The position numbers and the translations under genes are program-made. A model generated the notes under the pieces. It made no database searches, had not been told where the DNA came from, and saw only the letters and a program-made list of their open reading frames with translations. This document shows, piece by piece, positions 35,851-47,845 of a stretch of 64,000 nucleotides of DNA; position 1 is the first letter of the stretch, and the number at the start of each line of letters is the position of its first letter. The stretch comes from Camellia lanceoleosa (Eukaryota > Streptophyta > Magnoliopsida > Ericales > Theaceae). Where the stretch lies: assembly GCA_025200525.1 (NCBI GenBank), contig CM045761.1, forward strand, positions 64,698,009 through 64,762,008, in the 5' to 3' direction.

Positions 35851-36582
35851 GGGCTAACCACCAACAAGGTCTTGAGCTTTACACAGCCTGCCGAAACGAG
35901 TCCACACAGCTTGGGGAATATCAGGTCTTTTTGAAGCTATGATGATAAACTACCTAGCAAAAAGAAACAAAGAAAAACAAAATCAAAATCGGACAGCACT
36001 TCGGCCCAATCCGCAACCGTCAAGACACATAGCTGAATTGTAATCCCCATTGAACTCTGTTTTCAAACCTTACTGATATGAACCATCCTGTACAGTCTCA
36101 CTGTAAAAGCATGAATCAAGTAAAAAGAACCAAAACACCCCTATGAGGGGGTAAGTTTACCTTGTCCTAGATTTTTGGCATGATCTAGGCTGCACTATTT
36201 CACATAACAAGTTTCACAATATCCTACACATGGGTGGCACCCTGCCCTAATTTGAAATAGTCACTATAACTTCACTATATGCAACTAGGTCTAATGGTCA
36301 AAAGGGTACGTTGGCAAGATTACCTAATATACCTCTCGCACCTAACACCGAGAAGTGAAAGGTGGATCAAGTGGTATAGCGATGATCCAGATCCAAGGGT
36401 TGTGTTTCCAACATAGTAGAGCCCATGACCGGTCAGCCTTTTGGGCACGCCTCCGGTAAACCGTCCAGGAATAGCAGATGGAAAACACAGTGACTTACCG
36501 TAACCATGCAAATGCTATGCAAAAAAAACATATAAATGTAGATAAAAAATTCACATCATGAGCTTCAAGTCAAGTTCGCTAA
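35851..36582 (-). other. leader (5' UTR), unit A3
   Basis: This is noncoding and similar to the other two leaders but more diverged. No gene is seen. Confidence 0.6.
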
Positions 36583-36602
36583 GCTCCCCAGCAGAGTCGC
36601 CA
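36583..36602 (-). other. primer binding site of unit A3 (best preserved)
   Basis: On the minus strand it begins TGGCGACTCTGCTGGGGAGC, five bases after the LTR end (ACA|GTTTC). The plus strand would match the 3' end of a tRNA ending GTCGCCA, probably tRNA-Arg by comparison with known Tat/Ogre primers. Confidence 0.75.
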
Positions 36603-36607
36603 GAAAC

Positions 36608-37627
36608 TGTAGCCCGACTTTTCGCGCTCGTTTCGGAAGGCGAATAGCCCTACAGTTCGGACTTCACTTGTGGTTCTGAATCTGTTTTCACAAGTGCAAT
36701 GTGAAATAGTGAAAACACAAAAAGAGTCCAAATCTGACAATTCTTTTTGGAAAATCAATATTTGAATCAAATGCCAAAAATGGCCTGCTTTGCCAGATTA
36801 CAGAGTGGCCACCTAAATATTTTTGGAAAATTTAAGAAATCCAAGACCCGTGCCAAAGGCCATTAATCCGTCATCACTAAAGTGTCTCAACTCAGGAACT
36901 TAGGTACGAGAGTGAAAGGTCAAAAATTGAGCACCCCATTCGCCCAATCAAAGATTGGCCTCTACTAATCATGATGTGATTTTTATTTACATTATATACT
37001 CTTGTTCTGATTTGTTAGCTATTTTTAGTTTGCAAGAATTGAAAAACTTGATCTCATGTTTTGTTTTGAAAATGTTTTGTGAATTTGCCACTTGAAAAAG
37101 TGGTCACAAAATGGAACATTTAATCGAACCGTCCCAGTTCAAGCGTCTGGCCTTCATCCACAGGCATTCAAACAATTATATAATTTAAGAAATTAGTCTC
37201 ATGGTATTCATACTTTGGACATGGCAACACAAACACTCGATGCAAGATGCTAAAACATAAAATTACCCACCTAGTACTCTGAGCTAAAACAAAGCAAAAT
37301 TATTAGAAAAATATGCATGTTCCTAATTAAATGCAAAATGACTAATGCAATGCACACATTATGTATTTTTATAGGCTCGGCTATGAACATGGCATATGAT
37401 TTCATTCAAGACATGCAAAAGAGCACGTATTCAAGAAATGAATTTAGACATTTATATCGAGTTAGCATGATGAGCCAAACCTTATATGCATGCAAGACAA
37501 ATGGATGTAAAACATGAGAATGCTAATGAAACGTGCTCTATACTAACCATCGTAAGCGAATAAATAAAAGGGAGAAAGACGTGGGGTTGGAAGACATACA
37601 CATTATTACAACATTTGATCCCTCACG
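36608..37627 (-). repeat. truncated 5' LTR of unit A3 (family A LTR 3)
   Basis: It keeps the intact LTR terminus (TGTAGCCC on the plus strand). It matches LTR 1 up to the equivalent of about position 2506, then stops in CCTCACG at 37627, where element B sequence begins. About 2.2 kb of LTR including the TATA box is gone, so this unit has no promoter of its own. Confidence 0.85.
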
Positions 37628-37630
37628 GTG

Positions 37631-38343
37631 TAGGTTCCCCATGGCATAGTAAATGCAGTTTTCTCTCTGTCCTCGGTCGCCATCAGAATCTAGTGATACC
37701 TGAAAAGCCCGTCTATGTAGGATAACAATGCATGTCCCGCAATAAAGTCCACTAACTTATCAATGTGCAATAGAGGAAAGTCATCCTTCAGACTGGCTTT
37801 ATTCAAATCCCGGAAGTCTCCACACACCTGGATTCTGCCATCATTTTTCGGCACTGGGACGATGTTGGCCAATAAAATCGGATATTTAGATACTAACAAG
37901 AAACCTGCCTCGATCTGCTGGGTGACCTCTTCTTTGATTTTCAGTGCCCAATCCGGATGGATTCTTCACAACTTTTGTTTGACGAGTCGGGCCTTGGGGT
38001 CAAGAGGAATCCGATGTTGTACATTCTCAAGATCAATTCCAGGCATGTCTTCGTAGGACCACGCGAAAACATCTTCGAAATCTTTTAATAAAGCGACTAA
38101 GCGCTCGCGATCTAGACCAGACACGGATCCTTCTCAGTACCCACATTAATAGTAATGATTTCATCAACCCAGGGTTTTGCAAACCTCTCATTCTCTTGAT
38201 TAATCAACTTTTTCAAAACCAGAGGAATTTCTTCCTCTTCATTTTCATTAAAATTTGAAAATCTTGGTCAATGCAATAAACAAGCGGCACGGAGAAATAC
38301 ACAGAATCAGCAGCGTTCTCATTTATAAGGTCGACTCTCGCGG
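37631..38343 (-). pseudogene. pol (RT): reverse transcriptase N-terminal part, element B
   Basis: The motifs LLANIVPVPKNDGRIQVCGDF and DLNKASLKDDFPLLHIDKL are visible at 37690-37899. An AFTMPWGTY-like end at 37631-37660 is where homology stops. The catalytic YMDD is not included. Upstream, the RT N-terminal block and part of the linker reach 38343. Confidence 0.8.
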
Positions 38344-39136
38344 TATCTTTGAAAAAAAAAAGCGGTCGGGATAAATAAAAGAATAAATAAACGATTTAAA
38401 AGTAGACTCTGGAATACTCAAACATATCCATAAGATAGACAAAGATTCCCGCCGAACAAACGATCAATGCCATTGGGTTCGACTCCGACCTCCTCGGAAT
38501 GACCATCGTCCCCCCCGTTTTCGCTTCAACGCTAATCCAGAGTATCATTGAAGAGATCCGTGGCTCATGAGAATCCAACGCGCTTATCTTTGGAACTTCA
38601 TTTTAATTCGGTCGCGCGCTACTGTCCGATACCGTCATGGGGGCGAATTCCGGGCGCACTGTCGATCGGACGTCATCACGGGGCGAATAAGCCTCGATTT
38701 CGCGCGCCGTTCGTGGTTGAGCGCCACAGTCGTGCATTACAGGCCGCTTGGTCGAAGGTGATTACCACGAATTCTGCGATCACTGTGATGGACGTCGCTT
38801 TGCTTCCCAAGAATCTTCCCCCGTCGGTAGCAGATTTTGAAGCCGGAGATTAAAGTAGGAAGAATCGCGAGATGGAATGGCCTAATGGATCTTGATTAAT
38901 ATCACACAAAACGCGGTAGGTGGGTTCGCATCAAGAAGGAAAGGTAACAATGCCGAATATGCGGAATTGGGTGTAGAGCGAACCTCCCTCCGCAATGGAC
39001 AATCTTTCAAATGTTTAAGGTGAAGAGGGTTTGCGCAGCGCGAGCCCGAGAGGAAATGTAATAATGAGTAAAAAAAAAGGAAAAAACAACGTCGGGATAA
39101 ATAAAAGAATAAATAAGCGATTTAAAAGTAGACTCT
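38344..39136. other. CpG-rich insertion with 46-bp direct repeats inside element B
   Basis: Two nearly identical 46-bp segments (38365-38410 and 39091-39136, beginning GTCGGGATAAATAAAAG, one mismatch seen) flank about 680 bp. That interior is richer in CG dinucleotides than any surrounding sequence and has no counterpart in family A. A-runs precede both repeats. ORFs inside (for example 38548-38853 plus) match nothing I know. It interrupts the linker frame between VNVVWKY-like and ENAADSVYFS-like coding remnants. Confidence 0.7.
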
Positions 39137-39665
39137 AGTATTTCCAAACCACATTCACCACAAGGTCCATCTTTTCGGTTTTAACCAACTGAAAAGCAAA
39201 AGAAAAAGAGGACCTGGACAAGACCTTGGCATTCGGGTTATCACTCCTAGGAATACCGGACTCAGAATCAAAAGAATCGGAATCTGATTCTGACTCCACA
39301 GACTCTGTGGAATCAGATTCTAGCTCATCACCCGACTCAGAACTAGACAAGTAGCCCTCCTCCAGCTGCCAGATAAGAGATGGTGGTTCAGATGCATCCA
39401 AAATACAGCTGGATGGGTTCACACCCAGTTGGTCCCCGATCATGGAGATGGTAAGGTCATCCCCCAAGTTCTCTGAATCAGCCGAAGGATCTGTAAGGAG
39501 ACATGCCAGTGCTGCCCCTATTCCAAGCTCGCTGTTGTCCAAGTCACTTTCCATACTTCTTTCATCTCCAGTACTTGGCTCAGCCTTTTTCTCGACATCA
39601 CTATCTTGCCACTGCAGGTCAAAAAAGATTTTGAATTCGGGGACACACTGCTTTGCAGAATTCAC
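39137..39665 (-). pseudogene. pol: acidic Ser-rich linker, element B
   Basis: An open frame of 176 codons is rich in Ser, Glu and Asp (for example DELESDSTESVESESDS). It is homologous in position and style to the linker of units A2 and A3. The frame ends just at the inserted segment. Confidence 0.65.
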
Positions 39666-39734
39666 TCAGGGCTCGGGAAAGTCGCAAAAAGGGAAGTCTT
39701 CTCCCTCCCGAACAAAGCAACCATTTAGCATTCC

Positions 39735-40574
39735 TCAGATTGGCCTGTGAATGTGCTCATAGTGTTTCCCGACCTGCTTGGCTCTAGCTTTGCTGGTCAT
39801 CTCTTCTCTTTTCCTGATCCAGTCCTCTTTGGAAGGTACATATCCTAGACCAAAGGCATATGAATTATGCGGCACATCGGCCAATGCTGTGATGCCTTTC
39901 CATCCACTTCTTCTAAGTCCCATTCTTGGCACATGCTGCAGTTTGTTCATGACATAGATTGATTGGGCACTGACATACATGCCCTCATTTGTGGCCAAAA
40001 TGCTCTGCACTACCCGGGCCTCAGCCAGCATAAACCTTAAAAAGAAAACATCCTCATCGCCATGAACAATTTCTAGCACTGGTGTAGTTACCTCTAGTGG
40101 TGGATGAATGGATGAATTACCAAAGACGATTGCCACTCTCTTCTCGTGAGGGTACTTTAACATTTGGTGGAGAATAGAGGAGACAGCTTTCACCAGATGT
40201 AACCAGGGTCTCCCTAGCAGTAAGTTGAAGGTGGCCAAGACATCCAGAACATGGAATTCGACATCCTACTAAGCTGTGCCTACCTGGACTTTGATTTACA
40301 CTGTGTCCATAACCTCTCTGCTCGTATTATCATATGCCTGGATCACTTGGGCTGTGGGCACAAAGTCTGCTGGTCTAAAGCCTATTGCATAAGCTATGCG
40401 AGAAGGACAAACGTTGATAGCTGAACCGGTGTCTATCAACACCACTGGTACCCATTTTTCCTTGCACTCCACTGATATGTACAGGGGTTTGTTGTGAGCT
40501 GAGCCTTCCAGCAGCAGTTCTTTGTTAGAAAAGGTTAGGGTTGGCCTAGCACCACTTGGAAAGACTAATCCCAC
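39735..40574 (-). pseudogene. pol (PR): aspartic protease, element B
   Basis: VLIDTGSAINVCPSR marks the active site (40296-40574). TFNLLLGRPWLHLVKAVSS follows in 39735-40238. The two frames are separated by a frameshift/stop near 40270. The Leu codon at the place of the family A TAA is intact. Confidence 0.83.
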
Positions 40575-43260
40575 ATGCTATTCAGGGGTAATGTCAATAG
40601 ATAATTTAGCTTTGTCCATTGCTGATAGTACTGCCTGTCGATGCACTTGGGAGGCCATGAGAAGACCCCAAATTAAGATGTCAGCTTGGATTTTCTTCAG
40701 TTGCTTCAACACTACCTCTTCTTCCAATTGCTTCTCTTTCTGCTTCTCAACCTCACTATCTTTCCCAGATGCCTTAGCTTGGTCCAAGTGCGGTGGCTTG
40801 AAATACCGCCCACTTCTTGTTATGTGATCAATCTCTTCAGCGTACCACGTGTTGTCTGGAAGGCATTCACCCCAATCTTCATCGATGTGAGCCAGAAGTA
40901 GATCGTCATCCTCCCACCATACACCTCTGACAGCTGACAGACAATTGTCCAACTCCGTTCGGATCACTTTCACATCACAAGTTTTCCGTATAGGGTGTTA
41001 GGCCATTACAGCTTTTTGGTTGTCTTCAACCCTCTCTTGTGCAAACTGCTTCAGCGCAGCTTCCTGTTCTGTATCCACAGTACTCACAGTGCCCAGTTCC
41101 TGAGTTGAATTTTCCCCGTCGACGTTCTCCAGCAGTTTCCCCTTTTTATCGGCCATTCCGACCACTACAGTAATTCCTAATTTCTTTTCCTCCAATTTTG
41201 TTTCATTTCCTTCCTCCCTGCCCGGTTCATCACTCAACCACCCAGAGTTGTTCGTCGACCCATTTAAATCGAACTAGTCAATTTGCACATCCCCTTGATC
41301 TTGTTCATCGAAGAACTGCAGGTTGTCTAAGTCCTCCTCAAGTTCCGCCAAATCATCCAAACCTTGGCTTGGGCCATCCTCCTTAACCACATTGACCTTC
41401 ACTAGAGTTAGCAACACCAGTTCTGGCTTGGCTTGATCAATCGGCACAATGTAGCAATTTGGATCATGCACCCCTTTAGACATGTCCTCAGAGCACTCAA
41501 GCAACGGACTCGTACTCTCTGCTAATGCCAATCTCCCTTCTACTGCCACTGTCACCACCACAAGTTTAGGTTGAAGTGCGGACATGTCCATCATGCATAA
41601 ATCTGTGCTTTTAGGAATGAACACCGTCGGTCTGGGTAGGTAGGAAGAGGTAATATATACGCTGGGGTCATAGAGGAGGGCCAGTGTATAGATTAGATTT
41701 AGATTTTGAGGCGAGGGAACTTGATTGTGGGCCAAGAGAGGGTTTGTGGTCACATTTTCTTTCTGGGGTGGTGCAATCACCTTATTGTCGATGAGATCTT
41801 GAATCTCATGACGCTTCCTGAAGCATTGGTCGGTGTCGTGACCATGCTGCTGGTGAAACCCACAGTACTTGGTTGGGTTGTGTTTCGGTGGAAGAGGATC
41901 AGGTAGTGGGCAAGGCTCTAATGGTTTGATGTGTCCTTTTTTGATCAGCACCCTCATGGCTTGAGATAAAGGCATGTAGAGTTGGGTAAAGGTCCTCTGG
42001 GATCGAGCAGAGTTATTTGAAGTTTGTGGAGTTGCATTGGCAAAGGGATTGGCAGTCTTGGTTGTGGTGGTGACAACACTCATATCCGACGGCCGCGCAG
42101 CTGTGCTACCACTGGTGGTTGCATAGGAACTGCGCATAAAAGACCTCTTGGCCTACTCTTTCTCATTAGTAATCAGCCCTTGTTTCATGGCGTCTTCAAT
42201 CTGAACCCCCAGTTCATCAAGCTCGATGAATGTGAACAGTGGTAGGACAATCATTTTCTGCAGCAACTTTTTATACAGATTGCGGACTACCATCCTTATC
42301 TGATCTTTCTCTGAAGGTCGTGTAGTCATCATTGAAGCCTTACCCCTCTACCTCGTCATGAATTTTGAGAAGCCCTCCTTTGGCTCCTAGTGCGTTTTCT
42401 CGAGATCACGAGTTGGGACCTCGATTTGTGTGTTGTACGAGTACTGTGCAACAAAGGCCTCAGCCATTTTCTCCCAACTCTGCTTCACAAAATCCTCTAA
42501 CTTCGCATACCATATAATCGTTATTCCCGACGTAGTCCGACCAAAGAGTGAGAGCTTCTACAGTTTGGTCAGGCCCATCAGCCGTAGGATGTCTGAAAAC
42601 AGCCAAAGCTGAACCATGGGATCTCTAGAGCCATCGAATCGATTGATGTGTGGAATTTTGAACCGATCTGGCAATGTCACTGCAGAGTCGGTATACCCGT
42701 CTTCTATGTTAGGGATAGAATTAACACCTTGTGCTCGTTTGAATAGCTTCTTCAACTTGTTGACCTTAAACACAGTTGGGTCAACCTCAAACTCAAATGG
42801 AGCCTCAGTTTGATACACAGGTGTTTTGGAGGTTTATGGTAGGATCAGCTCTGTCGAATTGCCCTATTTTCAGCATGGGCAGTGGCTTCGGGTGCTGGGA
42901 TACCCGTAGAAGGTACAAGAGATGCAAAAGCTGTTGCCAGCTGCGGTTGTTGTTGTTGTTATTGTTGCAGCTTGCTTATTACCTCAACCTGACGTGCTGT
43001 GACTTCGGCCTATCGAGCAGTATCTGGCTGCATGGTTTCAACTATTTGCTGAAGATGGTGAATTAGATCCTCCATGCTAACTGGGAGATATTGTGCCATC
43101 GGGATCGGCGAGTGATCTCGTACTGGACTTAATGTAGAAGACTGTCCCTGATTCTGACTAGATATAGGTGAAGTGAGGGGTGACTGTTGTAGGAATTGGA
43201 CCGGTGAACTCTATCTGACTCTTTTTCGTCTAGTAACCGGTGGAAGCGAAGAAAACACAG
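40575..43260 (-). pseudogene. gag: gag, element B
   Basis: The main start MAQYLPVSM is at 43099, with a basic N-terminal extension up to about 43260 that contains a stop. The capsid core block PHINRFDGSRDP is at 42558-42818. A 287-codon frame (41274-42137) contains YCGFHQQHGHDTDQC, the CxFHxxxGHxTxxC motif of Tat Gag. Glu/Lys-rich coil-like segments (40578-41237) lead to protease. Several stops break the frame. Confidence 0.8.
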
Positions 43261-44057
43261 GCTGTCCCCCAACAAGATCTCTAATTTTGCAAAGCCTTTC
43301 GACTCAAGTCGAGAGCACTTGGGGGATATCCGAACTTTTCGAAACTATAGTGCTATACTACCTAGCAAAAACAAATAAAGCAAAAAGAAAGCAGTAACCA
43401 GAAATCACACAACACCTCAGCTTAGATGTTAACAACATACAGATGTAATCAAAGCTGTAGAACTGCACTTAACATTAAATTCTGCCCCCCAAAGCTGATA
43501 CCCAACTTGCAACTGATACACACATTCCTGTACAGTTTCACTATAAAGCACATACCAGTTAAGTGAGAGCCAAAACATCCTTATGAGGGGGTAGGGTTAC
43601 CCTGTCCTAGTTTCGTCAGGAACTAGGGTTCACTATTCAAACAAAGCGGTTTCACGCAATCCCGTATTCGGGTAATCATCATGTCCTAATTTGGAACAGT
43701 CTCTACGGCTTTTCAATATGCAATTAGGCCAAATGGTCAAAAGGGTACCTTAGCAAGATTACCCAATATACCTCTCGCACCTAACATCGAGAAGTGAAAG
43801 GAGGATCAAACGGTATAGCGGTAGTCCAGATCCAAGAGTTGTGTTCCCATCATTGCAGAGCCAGCGACCGGTCAGCCTTTTGGCAAGCTTTTCAAGCAAG
43901 CCTCTGGCAAACCGTCCAAGAATAGCAGATGGCAAACACAGTGACTTAAACGCACTAATGCAAATGTAATGCAAAGAAACATATAAGTGTAGATAAAATT
44001 TCATATCATGAATTTCTTGTCAAGTTCTCTAATTTCTCCAGCAAAGTCCCCAGAAAC
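43261..44057 (-). other. leader of element B with decayed PBS (44033-44052)
   Basis: This is noncoding. The PBS-like site reads TGGGGACTTTGCTGGAGAAA on the minus strand, a decayed form of the family A site, and is five bases from the LTR end at 44058. No gene is seen. Confidence 0.6.
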
Positions 44058-46959
44058 TGTAGCCTGACTTTTTTGCGCCCCCTTTCGGAAATCGAATAAG
44101 CCCTACAGTATCAGACTCTCGCGGTTCTGAATCTAATTCCACAAGTGCAATGTGAAATAGATACACACCAAAGAGTCCAAATCCAGCAAATCTTTTGGAA
44201 AATTGATTTTAAATCAAATTGCCAAAAATGGACTGCTTTGCCAGATACAGAGTCGCCACCTAAATATTTTTTGTATTAGGGAAATTTAGGAAACCCATGA
44301 CTCGTGCCAAAGGCCACGTGTCTGTCATCACCAAGATTGTCTCGACTCGGAAACTTTGGTACGAGAAGAGAAGGTCATGAATGAATTGAGCACCCTCGCT
44401 TGCCCGATCAAAGATCGGCCTCTACTAATCATGATATGAATCTTATGTACATTATAAGCTCTTGTTCTGGTTTATTAGGCTAGCATTACTATGTGATGCG
44501 CACACAAAAGTATAGACTAACTTTGCAAGAATTGGAACATTTCAAGTCATGTTTTGTTTGAAAAATTGTTTCGAACGTGTAATGACCCCAAAAGTCGTCC
44601 TTATTTAATTAGGAGTTAATGTGTTTTAATTCAACTATATCCATTGGAATTGAGAATGTTTTTATCTATTTTGGGGTAGTGATTGAGGTAGTGGTGTGAT
44701 GGTAAAGTAAGATTGGACCAAAAACTTTAATTCGAATAATTCGCCTACGATCAGCCGTCACCCTTTTGTCCTTTTCTTTTTCCACACTTTGAATTTGGAT
44801 GTGAGGTTAGAACCATTCGAAAGATTATTTTTGGGGCTTCAATTTGGACACAAGAATGACCTAAAACGGAGTCTGGATGAGAAAGTTACGCATGTTTGAA
44901 ATTTTCATATCTGTGCTGGAAGCAGGACCGCACGTGTGGGAAATGCGGCACACGTGCGGCAATGTGCAGGGCAGCAGCTCAAAAACGTGATTTTTGAGTC
45001 ATTTCTTATATTTTCTTTTCCTCTCTTCTTCTCCCCTCTTCCATGTCCGAAACCCTAGCTCCCAAAACCTTCATTTCCTCCACTTTTCTCAACAAATCCA
45101 CCATGGATCTTGCATCAAGGATGGAGAACAAGAAAGGGTCAACATTTTCAACCGATTAAAATTTGAATTTGTGGAGGATTCTTCTCAAAGCTTGCTTTTC
45201 TTGCTTGAATCTTGAGGTAGGAGTCCTTATTCCCTTTCAATATTTGTATTCATGGATGGATTTATGGTATTTTGAGTATATAAATACAAAATCTATAGTT
45301 TTGAACATATTATGTCCAACTTGAGATTGGGGGATTTCGGGTTTATAATGTTGGAGATGTAATTGCTAGGTTAATGTGATGGATTATGAACTTTAGACTT
45401 GTAATCAATGAGGAAATTGGAACAAAAAATAATGGGTTAAGAAATTTGGATTTTTCTTGAAATTCCTAGGTTTTTCTTGAAACCCTAGGTTGATTAATGA
45501 AGATAACTAATGAATTGGCCCAAATTGAAAGTAGAGTAATGAAATTGAGGTATTGAATTATATGTGTTCAAGTTTAATTGGAATTTGAAAATGTTTGAAA
45601 ATTATGTTTAAAATTTGCGAATGAACTATGTTATGAACATTGTGATTCATGCTTTAATGTAAAGGAAAAATTGGAGAAATAATTTATTAAGGTTATGGAT
45701 GACATGAACTCGGTTGTGGAATGTGGAAATGGGATTTAAGAATTCCTCTTGAATTATGTTGAATTATATTTAATGATGTTGAGTTGAAGCATGTTGTTTA
45801 TGTTGAATTGTGGCGATTATGTTGAGTTTAATTTTTTGTAACCTAAAATGTGGAGTTTTCCGAAGTGGGTTTAATCCCAAATTATTTTGCTCAATACTTG
45901 TGGGCTTGCTTAGTTATTAAAATCAAGAGAATGATTTAATGTGGTTTCTTTATGAAGATATCCATACAATTCCTTTCTATCTTGAAATCGAAGTGATTGA
46001 TTATAAATTTCATACTGTGTTTGCAAGAATGGTAATCTTCTATTTATATATGTATTAAGATGAAGGAAATTGTGATATAAATGGATGCTTAATGGTGGGC
46101 TTGTGAAGAATAATGAAGGAAAGAAAAAAAAAAGAACTAATGATCAAGTTATATATGTGTACAGGGCACACTTCAGGAGGGACAAACACTCCGTTATAGC
46201 ACTGTGAGTAGTAGTACGGTAGTCGTACATTTAATGATTGTTAATGATTCTTATTGTTAACATTCTATTTCTTGCAAGTATGTTGATTGGAAAATCTAAA
46301 GGCATTATTACGCAATACATTTTATTATTGTTGACAAAGAATACTAACATTTTATGCAAGATATCTATAGTGATTCATGACGAACCAAGGGAACGTATAA
46401 GCACTATGGAATCATGGTATTCACATATCTCTGCAATTATTCAATTTGTAAATGTACTTATCTCTCATTAGTAATTATCAGGAACGTCCTGTTAAATTTA
46501 AGTTAACTATGTTGACTCATATGAATGATGTAACGGCTACTAGTAGTACTCTGCTAAGTACAAGTTAAATATGGTAACAAATATGAACGAACAAACAAAG
46601 GTGTATGCTTCTATATACTATTAATAGATCAAGTGAACTACGCTACTTCTTAACGAATAGCTAAGACCACGAATTGATGTATACGTTAATACCTGCTAAG
46701 TATTATGATAAACAACGGATTGACTTACGGATGGCTCAATCCAAAGACAAAATTAAATATCGGTGACCTTGTCATATAACCCACATTATGATGTAACCTG
46801 TTCTGTCTTGGCTAAGTGTACTGTAATGACATGATATAACAAGAAATATTCTATGTTCTAATATGTCACGTTTTGAAGTAAAGAATAGTTGGCCGTATAT
46901 GTAAAGTATTCATGACATCCGTAGCACACGACCCTTACCCGGGGTTAATAATACCGTGT

Positions 46960-47160
46960 TTTCAAGTATGTTACAAGTATACGCATGTTACAAGTTCAAG
47001 TATATACAAGTTTACGTATGTTATAAGTTTACGTCTGTTACAAGTTTAAGTATGTTACAAGTTTAAAATGTGTTACAAGCTTAAGTATGAAACAAGTTTA
47101 CGTATGTTACCAGTTTATGTATGTACATGTTCAAGTATGCTACAAGTTCACAATGTTGGG
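46960..47160 (+). repeat. ~18-20-bp tandem repeat in N2
   Basis: Variants of ACAAGTTTACGTATGTT are repeated about ten times with substitutions and small indels. Confidence 0.75.
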
Positions 47161-47582
47161 GGATTCCTTTATGGAACGAACAAAAAAAAAAAAAAGAATA
47201 CTTATTATTGATTTGCTAGCACTATTACAGTGCCAAGTATAAGCAAGTATGAATTCTAATTTCTATTTATGATTCAAGCATAATGCATATGTATGAATGT
47301 ATTTCCGGGGTATGACATTACATGTATGGTTTGATCTGTAAGACCTAATGATTATTGGTATGGAACAAAGTGCTACTTGGAACTAAGTGCTATATTGTGA
47401 GCCACCGCTAGAGTCCATGTGAGACACCTCTTGAGTCCATACATATGTGAAAGTTATGAGGCTTATAGCCATCCGTATAAGTTGTTATGAAATGAAACAA
47501 AGTGCTCTACGGAACTAAGTGCTATATTATGAGTTACCTCTAGAGTCCGTGTGAGATACCTCTTGGGTTCATATATGCATGT

Positions 47583-47845
47583 CCAAGGGCTTTAATGCCA
47601 ATATGTTACAAGGGCTTTAATGCCAATATGTTTCAAGGGCTTTAATGCCAATCTTTCAAGGGCTTAAATGCCAATATGTTTCAAGGGCTTTAATGCCAAT
47701 ATGTTTCAAGGGCTTTATGCCATTCTGATAAGGGCTTTATGCCATTCTGACAAGGGCTTCATGCCATGTATACAAGGGCTATATGCCATTATGTTTAAAA
47801 ACTTAATGTTAATGTGTTCAAGGGCTTAAAACCATTATGACTCAC
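47583..47845 (+). repeat. ~22-25-bp tandem repeat in N2
   Basis: The unit CAAGGGCTTTAATGCCAATA plus a short T-rich tail is repeated about ten times. Later units shorten (TTTATGCCATTCTGA). Confidence 0.8.

Larger units (their letters stand above)
19755..37627 (-). mobile_element. Tat-type Ty3/gypsy unit A3, 5' LTR truncated
   Basis: This is the second full internal region of family A. It shares LTR 19755-23035 with unit A2 as its 3' LTR. Its own 5' LTR (36608-37627) keeps only the PBS-proximal third and stops at a junction with element B. Gene order matches A2. It retains the gag C-terminal part missing from A2, but has lost 2,893 bp corresponding to A2 positions 8254-11146, which removes the DUF7745-like gene and half of nested LTR N1. 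A one-base loss near 28912 breaks the integrase frame. Stops and frameshifts shared with A2 show descent from the same already defective copy. Confidence 0.87.

Noticed and set aside
38548..38853. 101-codon plus-strand ORF in the CpG-rich insertion
   Set aside because: No known motif, and overlapping ORFs occur in other frames, as expected for GC-richer DNA. Not supported as a gene.
45000..45215. Short plus-strand ORF in N2 that looks like a gene start (ACCCTAGCTCCC, then ATGGATC)
   Set aside because: It lies inside a solo LTR and has no domain. CT-rich leader-like sequence is common in the R/U5 of such LTRs.
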